A stretch of DNA of 64,000 nt from a virus: positions 43,582 through 107,581 of the IMG/VR virus record IMGVR_UViG_3300042923_001092. One strand, written 5' to 3'. A program made the position numbers and the translations under genes. The notes under the pieces were generated by a model that had not been told where the DNA came from, searched no databases, and saw only the letters and a program-made list of their open reading frames with translations. Of this stretch, positions 32,029 to 40,865 are shown one piece after another; the stretch's first letter is position 1; each line of letters begins with the position of its first letter.

Positions 32029-32967
32029 GTGGAGAAAAAATATGATGTTGCAATAATAGATGGAAACAATTTATTTTTTAAAGCATTTTCTGTTCATAAA
32101 GACTTTTCTGTAAAAATTTCAGGTAAAAAGGTTTTTACGGGTGGGACATATGGACTAATAGATATGTTAATAAATGTTAAGAAAAATTATTTAAAAGAAG
32201 ATTCTATAATAATAGTTTGTTGGGATAAAGGTCACAAAAGAAGATCTCTTATTTATCCGGAATACAAAGCTAATAGAAACAAAGATGAGTGGGAAGATTA
32301 TGAAAATTTTAAAACTCAGATGGCACAAGCAAAATATGTATTGAGTTTTTTAGGAATACGCCAAGCTTCTAAAGATGGAGAAGAAGCAGACGATGTTTGT
32401 GGAACCCTGTCTAAGCTCCAAAAGGAAGCTGGCAAGGAAGTTATATTGGTAAGTGCTGATAAGGATTACCAGCAGCTTCTAGATGACTCTGTCGACCTTT
32501 TGGCTAATAAAGGTCAAGGAAATATTAAACTTTGGGATGTTGAATCTTGGGAAAGATCTAAAGGGTATAATCCTAAATATTTTTCATATTTCTTAGCCTT
32601 AAGAGGAGATGATGGTGATAACATTCCGGGAGTAAAAGGCATAGGAGAAAAAACAGCAGATAAGTTTTTAAAAGAGAATTTTGAACTTATAGAAGCAATG
32701 ATAGATCCTTCTAAAAAGTTTTTTCAAAGTGGAGCTACATACGAGGAACTTATACCAGAAAAGCAGTCTGCAGCTATGAAAAAACTTTTAGAAAATGTGG
32801 AAGATTTAAAACTGTCTTATGAATTAGCACTTATAGATAAGAATATAGAAGGTATTAAAGTTAAGAAAATCAAAAAAGATATGGATAAAATAGAGGAAAT
32901 ATTTGAAACTCTTAAATTTAATAGCTTTTTAGATCATAAATATTGGAGCATATTGGAGGTGTTATAA
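32029..32967 (+). CDS. 5'-3' exonuclease / flap endonuclease (FEN/PIN family)
   Basis: GTG 32029 follows ATGGAGG. Metal-binding motifs are IIDGNNLFFKAF, VCWDKGHKRRSLIYPEYKANR, DGEEADDVCG, LVSADKDYQQLL and the H3TH region LALRGDDGDNIPGVKGIGEKTA. At 312 aa it matches stand-alone Pol I 5' exonuclease or T4 RNase H. It would remove RNA primers and flaps before sealing by the ligase at 37258. Confidence 0.92.
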   Translation: MEKKYDVAIIDGNNLFFKAFSVHKDFSVKISGKKVFTGGTYGLIDMLINVKKNYLKEDSIIIVCWDKGHKRRSLIYPEYKANRNKDEWEDYENFKTQMAQAKYVLSFLGIRQASKDGEEADDVCGTLSKLQKEAGKEVILVSADKDYQQLLDDSVDLLANKGQGNIKLWDVESWERSKGYNPKYFSYFLALRGDDGDNIPGVKGIGEKTADKFLKENFELIEAMIDPSKKFFQSGATYEELIPEKQSAAMKKLLENVEDLKLSYELALIDKNIEGIKVKKIKKDMDKIEEIFETLKFNSFLDHKYWSILEVL

Positions 32968-33611
32968 TGCAAACAGTTTCTTCAAAGAATTTCGCAACAA
33001 AAGGAGATCTTGGATACATACCTTTAGAGGAAGCATTAGAACAATATAGTTTTGAAAGTCTTATTTTTTATGATAATGAAGACGAAGATGAAGAAACTAA
33101 GGAACAAAGATATAAATTGTTCCAAGAAATTGATGAATTAGCAAATAAGTATCTTAATATTAAAGAGCTATGCATTTATAATTTAGTAATACATGAAAAC
33201 AAAAAAACTTCAGATATTGTAGAAATAATGAATTATAATAGCTGGAGAACGACTCAAAATTCTATTGAAAGAGTTTTTAAGATTTTAAAATTATATTATG
33301 AATTTTCAAAAATTGATCAAGAAGATTTGTCGTATGAAATTACTAGAAATTTTAGTAAATTTGAACAAAAGATTTTAAAATTTCTTGAAGATAGACTGAC
33401 AATACAACAAATAAATGAAAAATTAGGAAAGAAAAAGTTTTGCTATACTAAAACACATTCTTTAATTAAAAACATAATGAGCAGGCTAGATGATATGGGC
33501 GGTAGCTGCAGACAGTTTTATAATTTCTTAAGTGAAATAAGAAAATTTAAAGATTCGTGTAATTTTGATGAAAAAGTTGATAATATCAAAATATTAAATG
33601 GAGGTAAATAG
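32967..33611 (+). CDS. Protein with two HTH-like segments, 214 aa
   Basis: ATG 32967 overlaps the previous TAA and has TTGGAGGTG upstream. Two similar helical blocks, near residues 68-110 (CIYNLVIHENKKTSDIVEIM) and 135-170 (ILKFLEDRLTIQQINEKLG), each look like a region 4 or LuxR-type HTH. An acidic segment precedes them. It could be a transcription regulator or a sigma-like remnant. No family was recognised with confidence. Confidence 0.7.
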   Translation: MQTVSSKNFATKGDLGYIPLEEALEQYSFESLIFYDNEDEDEETKEQRYKLFQEIDELANKYLNIKELCIYNLVIHENKKTSDIVEIMNYNSWRTTQNSIERVFKILKLYYEFSKIDQEDLSYEITRNFSKFEQKILKFLEDRLTIQQINEKLGKKKFCYTKTHSLIKNIMSRLDDMGGSCRQFYNFLSEIRKFKDSCNFDEKVDNIKILNGGK

Positions 33612-34097
33612 ATGGAAGAAAGAATAAGCTGGGATAATTATTTCTTATTAATTTCTAAAGTAGTTTCCTCTAGAGCAACATGTTTTAGTGAACCTAAAGG
33701 AGCAGTAATTGTCGTAAATAAGAATATTGTATCTACCGGATATAATGGGGCTCCTAGCGGTATTAAAGATTGTAAGTATGGATATAAAGAGTGTAAAAAA
33801 AGATCATTAGGTTATGGTCATGGTACTGGGCATCATATATGTCTCGCGTCACATGCTGAAGCAAACGCAATTGATCATGCAGCTAAAAATGGAATTTCTA
33901 TAAATGGTGGCACGCTATATTGCACTCATAAACCATGTTCTGAATGTGCAAAACACATTATTAATTCCGGAATAATAAGAGTAGTTTATATTAATGAATA
34001 CGAATCAAACGCTTTTGAACTTTTTAATGAAGCCGGTATTGATTGTGTAAAGTCTAAAGATTTTGATTTAATTGAAATGTTAAATCAAATCAAATAA
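33612..34097 (+). CDS. dCMP deaminase
   Basis: Zinc site His81-Ala-Glu83 (SHAEANAI) and Cys109-x2-Cys112 (KPCSEC), with the N-terminal substrate-binding GYNGAPSG. Additional Cys/His residues (Cys54, Cys61, His70) match the ComE/T4-type second zinc site. It converts dCMP to dUMP for ThyX and so lowers dCMP. The start directly follows the previous stop. Confidence 0.92.
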   Translation: MEERISWDNYFLLISKVVSSRATCFSEPKGAVIVVNKNIVSTGYNGAPSGIKDCKYGYKECKKRSLGYGHGTGHHICLASHAEANAIDHAAKNGISINGGTLYCTHKPCSECAKHIINSGIIRVVYINEYESNAFELFNEAGIDCVKSKDFDLIEMLNQIK

Positions 34098-34113
34098 ATT
34101 AATGGAGGTAATT

Positions 34114-34773
34114 ATGGAAGTTGTAAAGAATTTTAGTGTAGTAACTCTTTGTGGAAGTACTAGATTTAAAGCGGAGTTTGCCGAAGTAGCAAAAAGGCTT
34201 ACTTTAGCTGGAAATGTTGTTTTGATGCCAATATGTTATGAACATGCAGATGGTCTTGTTTATTCGGATCAAAATATTAAAAAGATGTTAACTAAGATGC
34301 ATGCTCAAATGATTGATATGGCAGATGCTATTTTTGTCATAGACCCAGGTAACTATATTGGAGAATCAACAAAAGAAGAAATAGAATATGCCATCAGAAA
34401 TAACAAAAAGATAATTTATTATTCAGCTATTTTTGATCAGAATGATGTAGATAAAATGTATAAATCAGGTAAAAGTCCTACTGAAGGAGGTTGCTGGTTT
34501 TGCAGTAACACTAAGAACGAAACTGAAAATTTATTATTTTCATTTGAGTTTGATACTTATGTACATGCTTCTTGTGTGCTTGAAAAAGAAAAAGAAGGCA
34601 ATGGAGAAGCAGAAATAATTGCAAAAGAACTTAATCTTCCGGATATAAAAGCTGACGTAAAGCATGAATGCCATTGCTGCAGACGCAAAGAGGATTGTAC
34701 AGAAGATGAAAAAGATTATGGAACTCAGCACGATAATAATGAATGCTTTGAAGATGAAGAGGAGGATGTTTAA
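34114..34773 (+). CDS. Nucleoside 2-deoxyribosyltransferase-like protein with Cys-rich tail
   Basis: ATG 34114 is chosen because ATG 34102 is part of its ribosome site. Residues 1-115 match the nucleoside 2-deoxyribosyltransferase-like/DUF4406 Rossmann-type fold: LCGSTRFKAEFAEVAKRL, ADAIFVIDPGNYIGESTKEEIEYA (with the catalytic-type Glu). The C-terminal 100 residues have CWFC...HASC and CHCCRRKEDC groups and an acidic end, probably a zinc-binding module. It may cleave or exchange nucleobases. Activity is not established. Confidence 0.75.
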   Translation: MEVVKNFSVVTLCGSTRFKAEFAEVAKRLTLAGNVVLMPICYEHADGLVYSDQNIKKMLTKMHAQMIDMADAIFVIDPGNYIGESTKEEIEYAIRNNKKIIYYSAIFDQNDVDKMYKSGKSPTEGGCWFCSNTKNETENLLFSFEFDTYVHASCVLEKEKEGNGEAEIIAKELNLPDIKADVKHECHCCRRKEDCTEDEKDYGTQHDNNECFEDEEEDV

Positions 34774-35318
34774 TGAAAAGAAAAAGTATTATAGCATTAA
34801 GTGTAGTAGGTATTTTAGTCCTAATGTTATTCATTGGTTTAGCTGAAACTTGGTCACACAGAAATATTGCAGTAGACCTTGAAGAAAGAATTGCTGCTCA
34901 GTACAAATCAAATCAAAACAGTTATGATTCTATGTGGAAGAAATTCAAAGAATTGACTCAAGTAACAGAGCTTCAGGCAGATCAAATGAAAGATGTATAT
35001 ACTGATCTTATTTCGGGAAGGTATGAAGATTCTGATGTCTTGTTTAAAATGGTGACTGAAGATAATCCTGACATTAATACTTCAGTTTATACTCAGCTCC
35101 AACAGCAGATAGAAGCTGGCAGAAATTCATTTAAAAATGATCAGGATAAGATATTGGACATTATAAGAGAATATAATTCTAAAGTAAGAAAGTGGATTAT
35201 AATGTCTGCAATTACCGGACGTACTAGAATCGATGAAAATAAATATATAGTTACTTCTAAGGAAACTCAAAATGCTTTTGATGAAAAACAAGCAGACGTT
35301 ATTGATTTAACAGATTAG
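34773..35318 (+). CDS. LemA-like membrane-anchored protein
   Basis: One N-terminal transmembrane helix (residues 5-25) is followed by a long helical domain (EERIAAQYKSNQNSYDSMWKKFKELTQVTELQADQMKDVY) resembling the LemA fold. The 181 aa length fits. The start shares its base with the previous stop. With the next membrane protein it likely forms an envelope-associated pair. The function of LemA in phages is unknown. Confidence 0.7.
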   Translation: MKRKSIIALSVVGILVLMLFIGLAETWSHRNIAVDLEERIAAQYKSNQNSYDSMWKKFKELTQVTELQADQMKDVYTDLISGRYEDSDVLFKMVTEDNPDINTSVYTQLQQQIEAGRNSFKNDQDKILDIIREYNSKVRKWIIMSAITGRTRIDENKYIVTSKETQNAFDEKQADVIDLTD

Positions 35319-35326
35319 GAGGGTTT

Positions 35327-36388
35327 ATGGTATTTATACCTTTTATTCTATTTTTATTGATTTTGATATTCTGCTTAATAAAGCTTAGTCTTAAGATTGA
35401 GTATTTTATAGGTGGGATTATTCTCGGTTTGATTCTTTTATTTGCCGTAATTGCTGCAGATGAAGTTGCTCAAACTACGGATACAGAAGTTTGGTCTGGA
35501 TCAGTTATAGACTGGAAGCATACTGAAGAGTACGATGAAAAGGTTTACGAAAAGGATAAAGATGGAAATGTAACTGGATATCATTATGATCATCATTATG
35601 CTGAAAATAAGATTAAAACTTCAGATAATGGGTGGATAACTGTTAAAAAGTCTCCAGATGGTAAGAAATTTACAGATAAATGGCCAAACAAAACTTCTGA
35701 ACTTAAGGAAATCTGGCCAGAAGGAACACCTACAGCATCATCTCATACTTATGTAAATAAAATTCAAGCTTCATATTCTATATATAAACACGAAGAAATT
35801 GATTTGGATCAATATAAAGATTTACCAAAATATCCAGATAAAACATATGATTATTTATATATAGATAGAATTGTTGGAGATTTTCCTAATGAACTTGAAT
35901 CTAGAAAGCTTCTAGATCAATGGAATACTGAGTTAAATAAGTTTATCCCTGATCCTGAAAAACCCGGTAAGAATAGGTCTTGGAAGCAAGTAAACATTAT
36001 ATTTGTAAATGTTGGTCCTGGTAAATCAGTTGATTACGGATTCGCTCTCCAAGATTATTGGGAAGGTGGAAATAAAAATGATTTTGTAGTATCATTAAGT
36101 ATGGAAAAAGATGGTACTATAAATTGGGTTTACCCCTTTAGCTGGAGTGAAGTAGAAATATTAAAAATAGAAGTTAGGGATTATATAACTAATTTAAAAG
36201 TAATTAATGATTTAAGTCCAATAATTGATAAAGTGAGTCAAATGGTTGCAGATAAATTCGAAAGAAAACAATTTGCTGATTATAATTATTTAAATATAGA
36301 TGTAAGTAATGGTGCAATAGTTAGTATTTGGGTTTTATTTATTATTTTGTCTTTAGGAGCTATTACTATTTCGGTAAGAGAGTTTTAG
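35327..36388 (+). CDS. Membrane protein, 353 aa, partner of LemA-like protein
   Basis: Two N-terminal hydrophobic helices (1-20 and 24-45), a 280-residue soluble domain rich in Lys, Asp, Tyr and His (GYHYDHHYAENK), and a C-terminal helix (near 328-350). The soluble part is probably outside the cytoplasm or forms a membrane-linked domain. Nothing enzymatic is recognised. Confidence 0.75.
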   Translation: MVFIPFILFLLILIFCLIKLSLKIEYFIGGIILGLILLFAVIAADEVAQTTDTEVWSGSVIDWKHTEEYDEKVYEKDKDGNVTGYHYDHHYAENKIKTSDNGWITVKKSPDGKKFTDKWPNKTSELKEIWPEGTPTASSHTYVNKIQASYSIYKHEEIDLDQYKDLPKYPDKTYDYLYIDRIVGDFPNELESRKLLDQWNTELNKFIPDPEKPGKNRSWKQVNIIFVNVGPGKSVDYGFALQDYWEGGNKNDFVVSLSMEKDGTINWVYPFSWSEVEILKIEVRDYITNLKVINDLSPIIDKVSQMVADKFERKQFADYNYLNIDVSNGAIVSIWVLFIILSLGAITISVREF

Positions 36389-36422
36389 CATTTAAAGTTT
36401 ATATAGATCTTATTATAAAATA

Positions 36423-36502
36423 AAATTTCCTCTAATAGTTAATTTTTGAATCTTAATTGATATAATAAAATTAGGTCCAAATATAATTATTAGAGGAAAT
36501 TT
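36423..36502 (+). repeat. 15-bp inverted repeat enclosing a class A promoter
   Basis: AAATTTCCTCTAATA at 36423-36437 is exactly complementary to 36488-36502. The left arm lies directly upstream of the promoter and the right arm in the leader before the HIRAN gene. Only read-through RNA from upstream could form this hairpin. Confidence 0.75.
36438..36466 (+). promoter_or_regulatory. Class A promoter (GTTAAT-N17-TATAAT)
   Basis: GTTAATTTTTGAATCTTAA at 36438 shares 16 consecutive -35/spacer bases with the thyX promoter at 18947. TATAAT is at 36461. Confidence 0.75.
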
Positions 36503-36529
36503 AGACTAAATACTAAATGGAGGTGCTAA

Positions 36530-36865
36530 ATGTCAATATTAGATAGTAATAAGATGGTTAAGTACAGGGTTGTTGGAACTACACATAAAAACCCCAATGG
36601 TACTTCAAGGCAAGAAATTATTTCGCATTTGACCAAAGCTTCAAAAATTACTTTAGTAAGAGAGCCGGATAATGAGTATGATAAAAATGCTATTGCAGTC
36701 TATGCTAATGAAAAACAGATTGGATATTTAAGTTCTGCTTATGCAGCAACATTTGCTCCAAAAATTGATGCTGGAAGAAGATTCGAAGTAAATGTTGATA
36801 CAATCGGGAGTAGAACAAGCAAGAAAAATGGACAATCTTGGTATATCAGTATAGAAATTAGATAA
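36530..36865 (+). CDS. HIRAN-domain protein
   Basis: The small beta-domain pattern is visible: VGTTHKN, LTLVREPDNEYDKNAIAVY, IGYLSSAYAATFAPKI. HIRAN domains bind 3' ends or damaged DNA at stalled forks. Here the domain stands alone (111 aa), so it may be an adaptor to the phage replication machinery. Confidence 0.85.
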   Translation: MSILDSNKMVKYRVVGTTHKNPNGTSRQEIISHLTKASKITLVREPDNEYDKNAIAVYANEKQIGYLSSAYAATFAPKIDAGRRFEVNVDTIGSRTSKKNGQSWYISIEIR

Positions 36866-36922
36866 GCAGCTAAGTCAAGTCGCAAGTGAAAATTTGAGCA
36901 ATTTGAATTGGAGGAAAATAAA

Positions 36923-37255
36923 ATGTATAATTTTGTAAGAGTAAAAGATATCTTAGGAAAATGCAGAGAGTATGAAAAGACTCTTAACGAGTTTGAAAAC
37001 GTTATAAGAATACAACTTAAGATGGCTGGCTCTAGTGAAAAAAGAGACTGGAAAGAAGCTGCTGTAAAATCTGAAAGTTCAGTGGTTAAGTGCTTATTTG
37101 AGGAATATAAATCTGTAAAAAGATTTTATCAGTTGTTTCTCGAGTCAGAATATACTGATAAAGATCAGCTTCTTCCGTGCTATCCTGAAGATGGAAATGA
37201 AAATGCAAATAGTGAGCAGTCTACATTAAATGGAACTTTAGAAACAGGAGAATAA
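36923..37255 (+). CDS. Hypothetical helical protein, 110 aa
   Basis: ATG 36923 follows TTGGAGG. Helical and charged, with an acidic C-terminus. Unrecognised. Three bases separate it from the ligase gene. Confidence 0.75.
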   Translation: MYNFVRVKDILGKCREYEKTLNEFENVIRIQLKMAGSSEKRDWKEAAVKSESSVVKCLFEEYKSVKRFYQLFLESEYTDKDQLLPCYPEDGNENANSEQSTLNGTLETGE

Positions 37256-37257
37256 TA

Positions 37258-38490
37258 ATGGCACAAAAAATTGTTAAAGCTAAAAGTAATTTAGACTTAT
37301 TATCCTGGAGGCCTTTTATACCAATGGGTGCAGTTAAAGAACCATTGGATAAGTTAGATGCTTACATTGATAATCCGGACTATATAGCTGAAATTAAATA
37401 TGACGGCTATAGAATGCCTTCATGGTTTTACCCTGATGTTATAAGGTTTACGACAAGAAGCATAGGCATAGAAACAGTTAGAAACGGTTCTCCATGGCCT
37501 ACAGAAAGAACTGATAATATTCCACATTTAAAAATACTTAAGCATAATCATTATGGAACAATGCCAGATGGTGAGATATGGAAACCAAATAGTAGATCGC
37601 ACGATATGACATCTATGATCGGAGGCCTGCCTGAAACATCATTGAATAATCAGATTGAAAAAGGTTTTGTTCATTATATGATGTATGATATAATACAGTA
37701 TAAAGGTAAAGATCTTAGAGAAACTGGTTATTCTGAAAGAAGAAAAATTCTTGAAGATTTTTATCATGAAATGCTTCATATTAATCGTGATTGGTATTTT
37801 GAACATCCGGTAACTAAAGAAATACTTTGTAATAATATAGAAGATTATCTTCATATATCTCAGATAGTTTCATTTGAAGATAGAAGAGAAATTTGGGAAT
37901 CTATTGTTGCAGCTGGAGGTGAAGGTATGGTTCTTAAACACAAGGATTCTTTATATTATGAAGGAAAAATAAGAGATGGTAAAGGCGAGCCTGCTAAAGT
38001 AAAAGCAAATAAAAAGAAAGGCATTCCTTTCACTCCTTGGGTCAAATGGAAGAAATATGATACATTCGATGTAGTAATCAAAGGATTTGAACCAGCAACT
38101 GTTGAATATACTGGTAAAGATCCTGCTAATCATCAATATTGGATGTCAGAATCTGGACATAAATTTCTTACAACTGGTTCGGAGGAGGCATATGATAGGG
38201 CTACATCTTATGGCGAACCAGTTAAGCCTATAACTAAATTTCACTTTTATGGCTGGATTGGTTCTATTATTTTTGGTCAATATAAAGGCGAAGAACTTAT
38301 AGAAGTTGGAAATACTTCTGGTATTACAGACGAAATGAGAGAAGAATTTACTAAAAATCCTGATAAATATATTGGTTTAGTTGCTGAAGTTGGAGCTATG
38401 GAAAGAGTACCAAAAACTGGAGCTTTACGTGAACCAAGATTTTTAAGGATACGTGATGATAAAAATGCCTTTGAATGTATAATTGAATAG
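37258..38490 (+). CDS. ATP-dependent DNA ligase
   Basis: Nucleotidyltransferase motifs: I EIKYDGYR with adenylated Lys47, III PDGEIW, IIIa MMYDIIQYKG, IV GEGMVLK, V VKWKKYDTFDVVI. A C-terminal OB-like domain follows. The stretch KVKANKKKGIPFTP is inserted between motifs IV and V. At 410 aa it is a compact phage ligase that seals nicks after primer removal. Confidence 0.9.
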   Translation: MAQKIVKAKSNLDLLSWRPFIPMGAVKEPLDKLDAYIDNPDYIAEIKYDGYRMPSWFYPDVIRFTTRSIGIETVRNGSPWPTERTDNIPHLKILKHNHYGTMPDGEIWKPNSRSHDMTSMIGGLPETSLNNQIEKGFVHYMMYDIIQYKGKDLRETGYSERRKILEDFYHEMLHINRDWYFEHPVTKEILCNNIEDYLHISQIVSFEDRREIWESIVAAGGEGMVLKHKDSLYYEGKIRDGKGEPAKVKANKKKGIPFTPWVKWKKYDTFDVVIKGFEPATVEYTGKDPANHQYWMSESGHKFLTTGSEEAYDRATSYGEPVKPITKFHFYGWIGSIIFGQYKGEELIEVGNTSGITDEMREEFTKNPDKYIGLVAEVGAMERVPKTGALREPRFLRIRDDKNAFECIIE

Positions 38491-38498
38491 GAGGAAAT

Positions 38499-38894
38499 AT
38501 GATAGAATTTAGATTTACTTGTGAAGGCAAAAATGATTTTGCAAAAGACAGAATAGATTTTAGACTTGAACCAGTGATGGAAGGAAGTATAGAAAATAAT
38601 TATTTATTTGTAGGACCTCCAAAAGGTATGTTTAGATTATTTTCAGTCAATCCAGAAATTTCTGAACATATACAGATTGGTAAAGAATATATTGTATCTA
38701 TATTGCCGGAAGAGCGAAGCATTGGAACTTGCAAACTTATGAAAAGACTTTTAGAAGTTCCAGGAGTGGAAGGTCTTCCAGATGATTCGATTGAAGAGTT
38801 GAGGCGGATTATTTGTGGAGAACATAATGGAAGTTGTGATGAGAGATATTCTGGTATTAAAAATTATATTCAAAAGGAGGTTAATCAATGTTAG
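38499..38894 (+). CDS. Hypothetical protein, 131 aa
   Basis: Beta-rich N-terminal half (FRFTCEGKNDFAKDRIDFRLEPV, then YLFVGPPKGMFRLFSV). Not recognised. It follows the ligase gene by 8 bases and overlaps the next gene by 7, so it belongs to the same operon. Confidence 0.75.
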   Translation: MIEFRFTCEGKNDFAKDRIDFRLEPVMEGSIENNYLFVGPPKGMFRLFSVNPEISEHIQIGKEYIVSILPEERSIGTCKLMKRLLEVPGVEGLPDDSIEELRRIICGEHNGSCDERYSGIKNYIQKEVNQC

Positions 38895-39136
38895 AAAATC
38901 TCCTTTTTAGGAATGGATCTAAAAGAAAATTTGTAGTACTTAAGATAGCAGATCTTTTAAAATATATAAATTCACCTTTTAAACTTGCTATGCTAGAAAA
39001 TGATATGCTTGATATTGTTGAAGGCAGAAAAAAAGATGGAAAGAATCCAGAAAATGAATATATTATAATAAATACAGACGAACCATATGCTAATGAAGTT
39101 ATTGAAATTTTAAAAAAGAATGGGCATTGGGGATAA
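38888..39136 (+). CDS. Hypothetical protein, 82 aa
   Basis: Unrecognised mixed alpha/beta protein ending in VIEILKKNGHWG. Last plus-strand gene before the two-way terminator. Confidence 0.73.
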   Translation: MLENLLFRNGSKRKFVVLKIADLLKYINSPFKLAMLENDMLDIVEGRKKDGKNPENEYIIINTDEPYANEVIEILKKNGHWG

Positions 39137-39155
39137 TAAATATAAAATAGTATGT

Positions 39156-39178
39156 AAAGGCCTCGTACGAGGCCTTTT
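39156..39178. terminator. Bidirectional terminator between convergent genes
   Basis: The palindrome AAAGGCCTCGTACGAGGCCT lies between the plus-strand gene ending at 39136 and the minus-strand SASP ending at 39181. It has a T run on the plus side and a shorter A/T tract on the other. Confidence 0.88.
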
Positions 39179-39180
39179 GA

Positions 39181-39384
39181 TTATTTGCTAGCCATTTGCT
39201 CCTGAGCTTGTTTGATCATTTTTCTGACCATGTTTCCACCAATATAGCCATTCTCTCTAGCAGTAAGGTTTCCCTTATCAATCTTGTCGTAATCTGTTAT
39301 TCCTAACTCATTGGCAATTTCAAGTTTCATTTTGTTTAAAGCTTCTCTTGCTTCAGGAATTTCAACTCTGTTTCTGCTTGACAT
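39181..39384 (-). CDS. Alpha/beta-type small acid-soluble spore protein (SASP)
   Basis: 67 aa. LEIANELG (residues 21-28) contains the GPR protease site (Glu22-Ile23), and NLTARENGYIGGNMVRKMI is the conserved C-terminal DNA-binding block of alpha/beta SASPs. In spores these proteins coat DNA in an A-like form and protect it from UV. It is the only minus-strand gene I accept in the window, with its own ribosome site (AAGGAGGG), class A promoter and a shared terminator, which is the layout of an independently acquired moron gene. Together with the YyaC homologue and SigF/G-like factor it suggests carriage of phage DNA in spores. Confidence 0.93.
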   Translation of the reverse strand: MSSRNRVEIPEAREALNKMKLEIANELGITDYDKIDKGNLTARENGYIGGNMVRKMIKQAQEQMASK

Positions 39385-39426
39385 AGTTTAAACCCTCCTT
39401 GAATTTAGTTATATGATTACGATAAT

Positions 39427-39455
39427 ATTATATCCTATATGAATCATTAATAAAC
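39427..39455 (-). promoter_or_regulatory. Class A promoter for SASP (minus strand)
   Basis: On the minus strand, GTTTAT at 39455-39450 and TATAAT at 39432-39427, 17 bases apart, very close to the 13481 promoter. Confidence 0.72.
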
Positions 39456-39602
39456 TAGTAAAATTTGGTAAATTTATACCTGAAAGGCAACAAAATAACA
39501 ATCGAGTTTCCTTATATTATATACGCGTTAAAATCGAATATCTGAACGCAGACTTAATGGAGATAAAAAGTATCAATCTTTAAAAATTGTTTTTAATAAA
39601 GG

Positions 39603-39631
39603 TTTTAATATTGACTCAATGATGATATAAT
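39603..39631 (+). promoter_or_regulatory. Variant promoter (TTTTAA-N17-TATAAT)
   Basis: TATAAT at 39626 with the standard 17-base spacer, but the -35 box TTTTAA is between the two classes. Upstream, 39456-39602 is noncoding and AT-rich with no other feature seen. Confidence 0.5.
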
Positions 39632-39662
39632 ATAAATAAATTAATAAATGGAGGATTTAAAG

Positions 39663-39953
39663 ATGAGTTATATACAGCAAAAATTATTAGCAAGAGATAG
39701 TGATGAATGTAAGTTAATAAGCTTTACAGATTGGCTTGCTAATAACATAGAAAAGATGGGGGTCCAGGTTAACGAAAGTGATTTTATTGATGGAACTTAT
39801 GATTTATCGTTTCAGGAAAAAACAAATTCGTTTGTTTTAGAAATAAACACACCTAACGAAGAATTTGCAAATGAAGCTAAAATAGAATTACAAAGACTAA
39901 GTGTTGATGAAATTAGGATGCTTGGTGTTGTAAAAGAACTAGGAGTGGTTTGA
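39663..39953 (+). CDS. Hypothetical protein, 96 aa
   Basis: ATG 39663 is used because ATG 39648 overlaps the ribosome site ATGGAGG. Small alpha/beta protein. Its stop overlaps the next ATG. Function unknown. Confidence 0.73.
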   Translation: MSYIQQKLLARDSDECKLISFTDWLANNIEKMGVQVNESDFIDGTYDLSFQEKTNSFVLEINTPNEEFANEAKIELQRLSVDEIRMLGVVKELGVV

Positions 39954-40378
39954 TGAAATATTGTGCAGAGCTTAGTTGGCTAGAAATTATAACGACACAT
40001 CAATTTCTAGCCATGTTATATAAGAAAAAATATAAAATCGAAAGTATCCCAGAAAGAGATATACCAAAATTTACATCAAAAAAGATGATGTTTGTATATC
40101 AAGCTTTTGCAGATGCTTGTACATTTTATGATATAACCGGATTAGAATATTTAAACATTAAAAAAATTAAAGCAGAAGAAAAAAATGGTATTTGGAACTT
40201 TAAATACAAATATAAAAAAGGATTATTTGCTGAATATAATGAGATAAAAGATTATGATGAAAATTGGGAAGAAAAAATAAAGGAAGAAGAACTTAAAAGA
40301 AAAGAAGCTAAAAAAGAACAAGAAAGAAAAAGAAAAGAAGATGAAAGAAGAATAAAAAGAATATCGAGAGGAAGATAA
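39953..40378 (+). CDS. Hypothetical protein with charged C-terminal helix, 141 aa
   Basis: ATG 39953 overlaps the TGA of the upstream gene, after AGGAG. A globular N-terminal part with aromatic residues (MMFVYQAFADACTFYDI) is followed by a Lys/Glu/Arg coiled coil from about residue 100. Unrecognised. Confidence 0.73.
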   Translation: MKYCAELSWLEIITTHQFLAMLYKKKYKIESIPERDIPKFTSKKMMFVYQAFADACTFYDITGLEYLNIKKIKAEEKNGIWNFKYKYKKGLFAEYNEIKDYDENWEEKIKEEELKRKEAKKEQERKRKEDERRIKRISRGR

Positions 40379-40379
40379 G

Positions 40380-40865
40380 ATGTTAATGATCGAAGAAATT
40401 AAAAACGGAGAAAATGAAGAAATAGATAATTTGAAAAGTATGTTTAAAGATAATTTCGGAAAACTTTCAAATAATGATGAAAAAACTATTGAATTTTATT
40501 ATAATATGGGATTGGTGAGGGGAATTAATGCTTATACATATATTGAAGAAGCTATAAAAAGAGCATCAATGAAACAAAACCTTTCTAAACCAATCAGCTA
40601 TATAGCAAGTCTTTGCAAGAGCTTTTATAAGCATGGTCTATTTTATCAACCTTCAAATGAAGAAACAGATATCATTAATTATATCGAGAGCAAAATTGGT
40701 GAAATAAGCAATGACAATAAAAAATTAATACAAACAGCTATTTCAACATCCGGATGTGTAAGAGTAATGTCTGGAGCTTCTGAAGTTCTTAATAATTCAA
40801 AATTGCAAAATATGATTATTGAAGAAATTTTACTGAAAGTTGTAGAAATTTGGGAAAATAAATAA
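40380..40865 (+). CDS. Hypothetical protein, 161 aa, weakly DnaD-like
   Basis: LSNNDEKTIEFYYNMGLVRGINAYTYIEEAIKRASMKQN and PISYIASLCKSFYKHGL recall the helical DnaD/DnaB-II domain used by Firmicute and phage primosome loaders, but the likeness is weak and the conserved YxxxILxxW end is missing. Alternatively an unrelated helical protein. Confidence 0.7.
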   Translation: MLMIEEIKNGENEEIDNLKSMFKDNFGKLSNNDEKTIEFYYNMGLVRGINAYTYIEEAIKRASMKQNLSKPISYIASLCKSFYKHGLFYQPSNEETDIINYIESKIGEISNDNKKLIQTAISTSGCVRVMSGASEVLNNSKLQNMIIEEILLKVVEIWENK

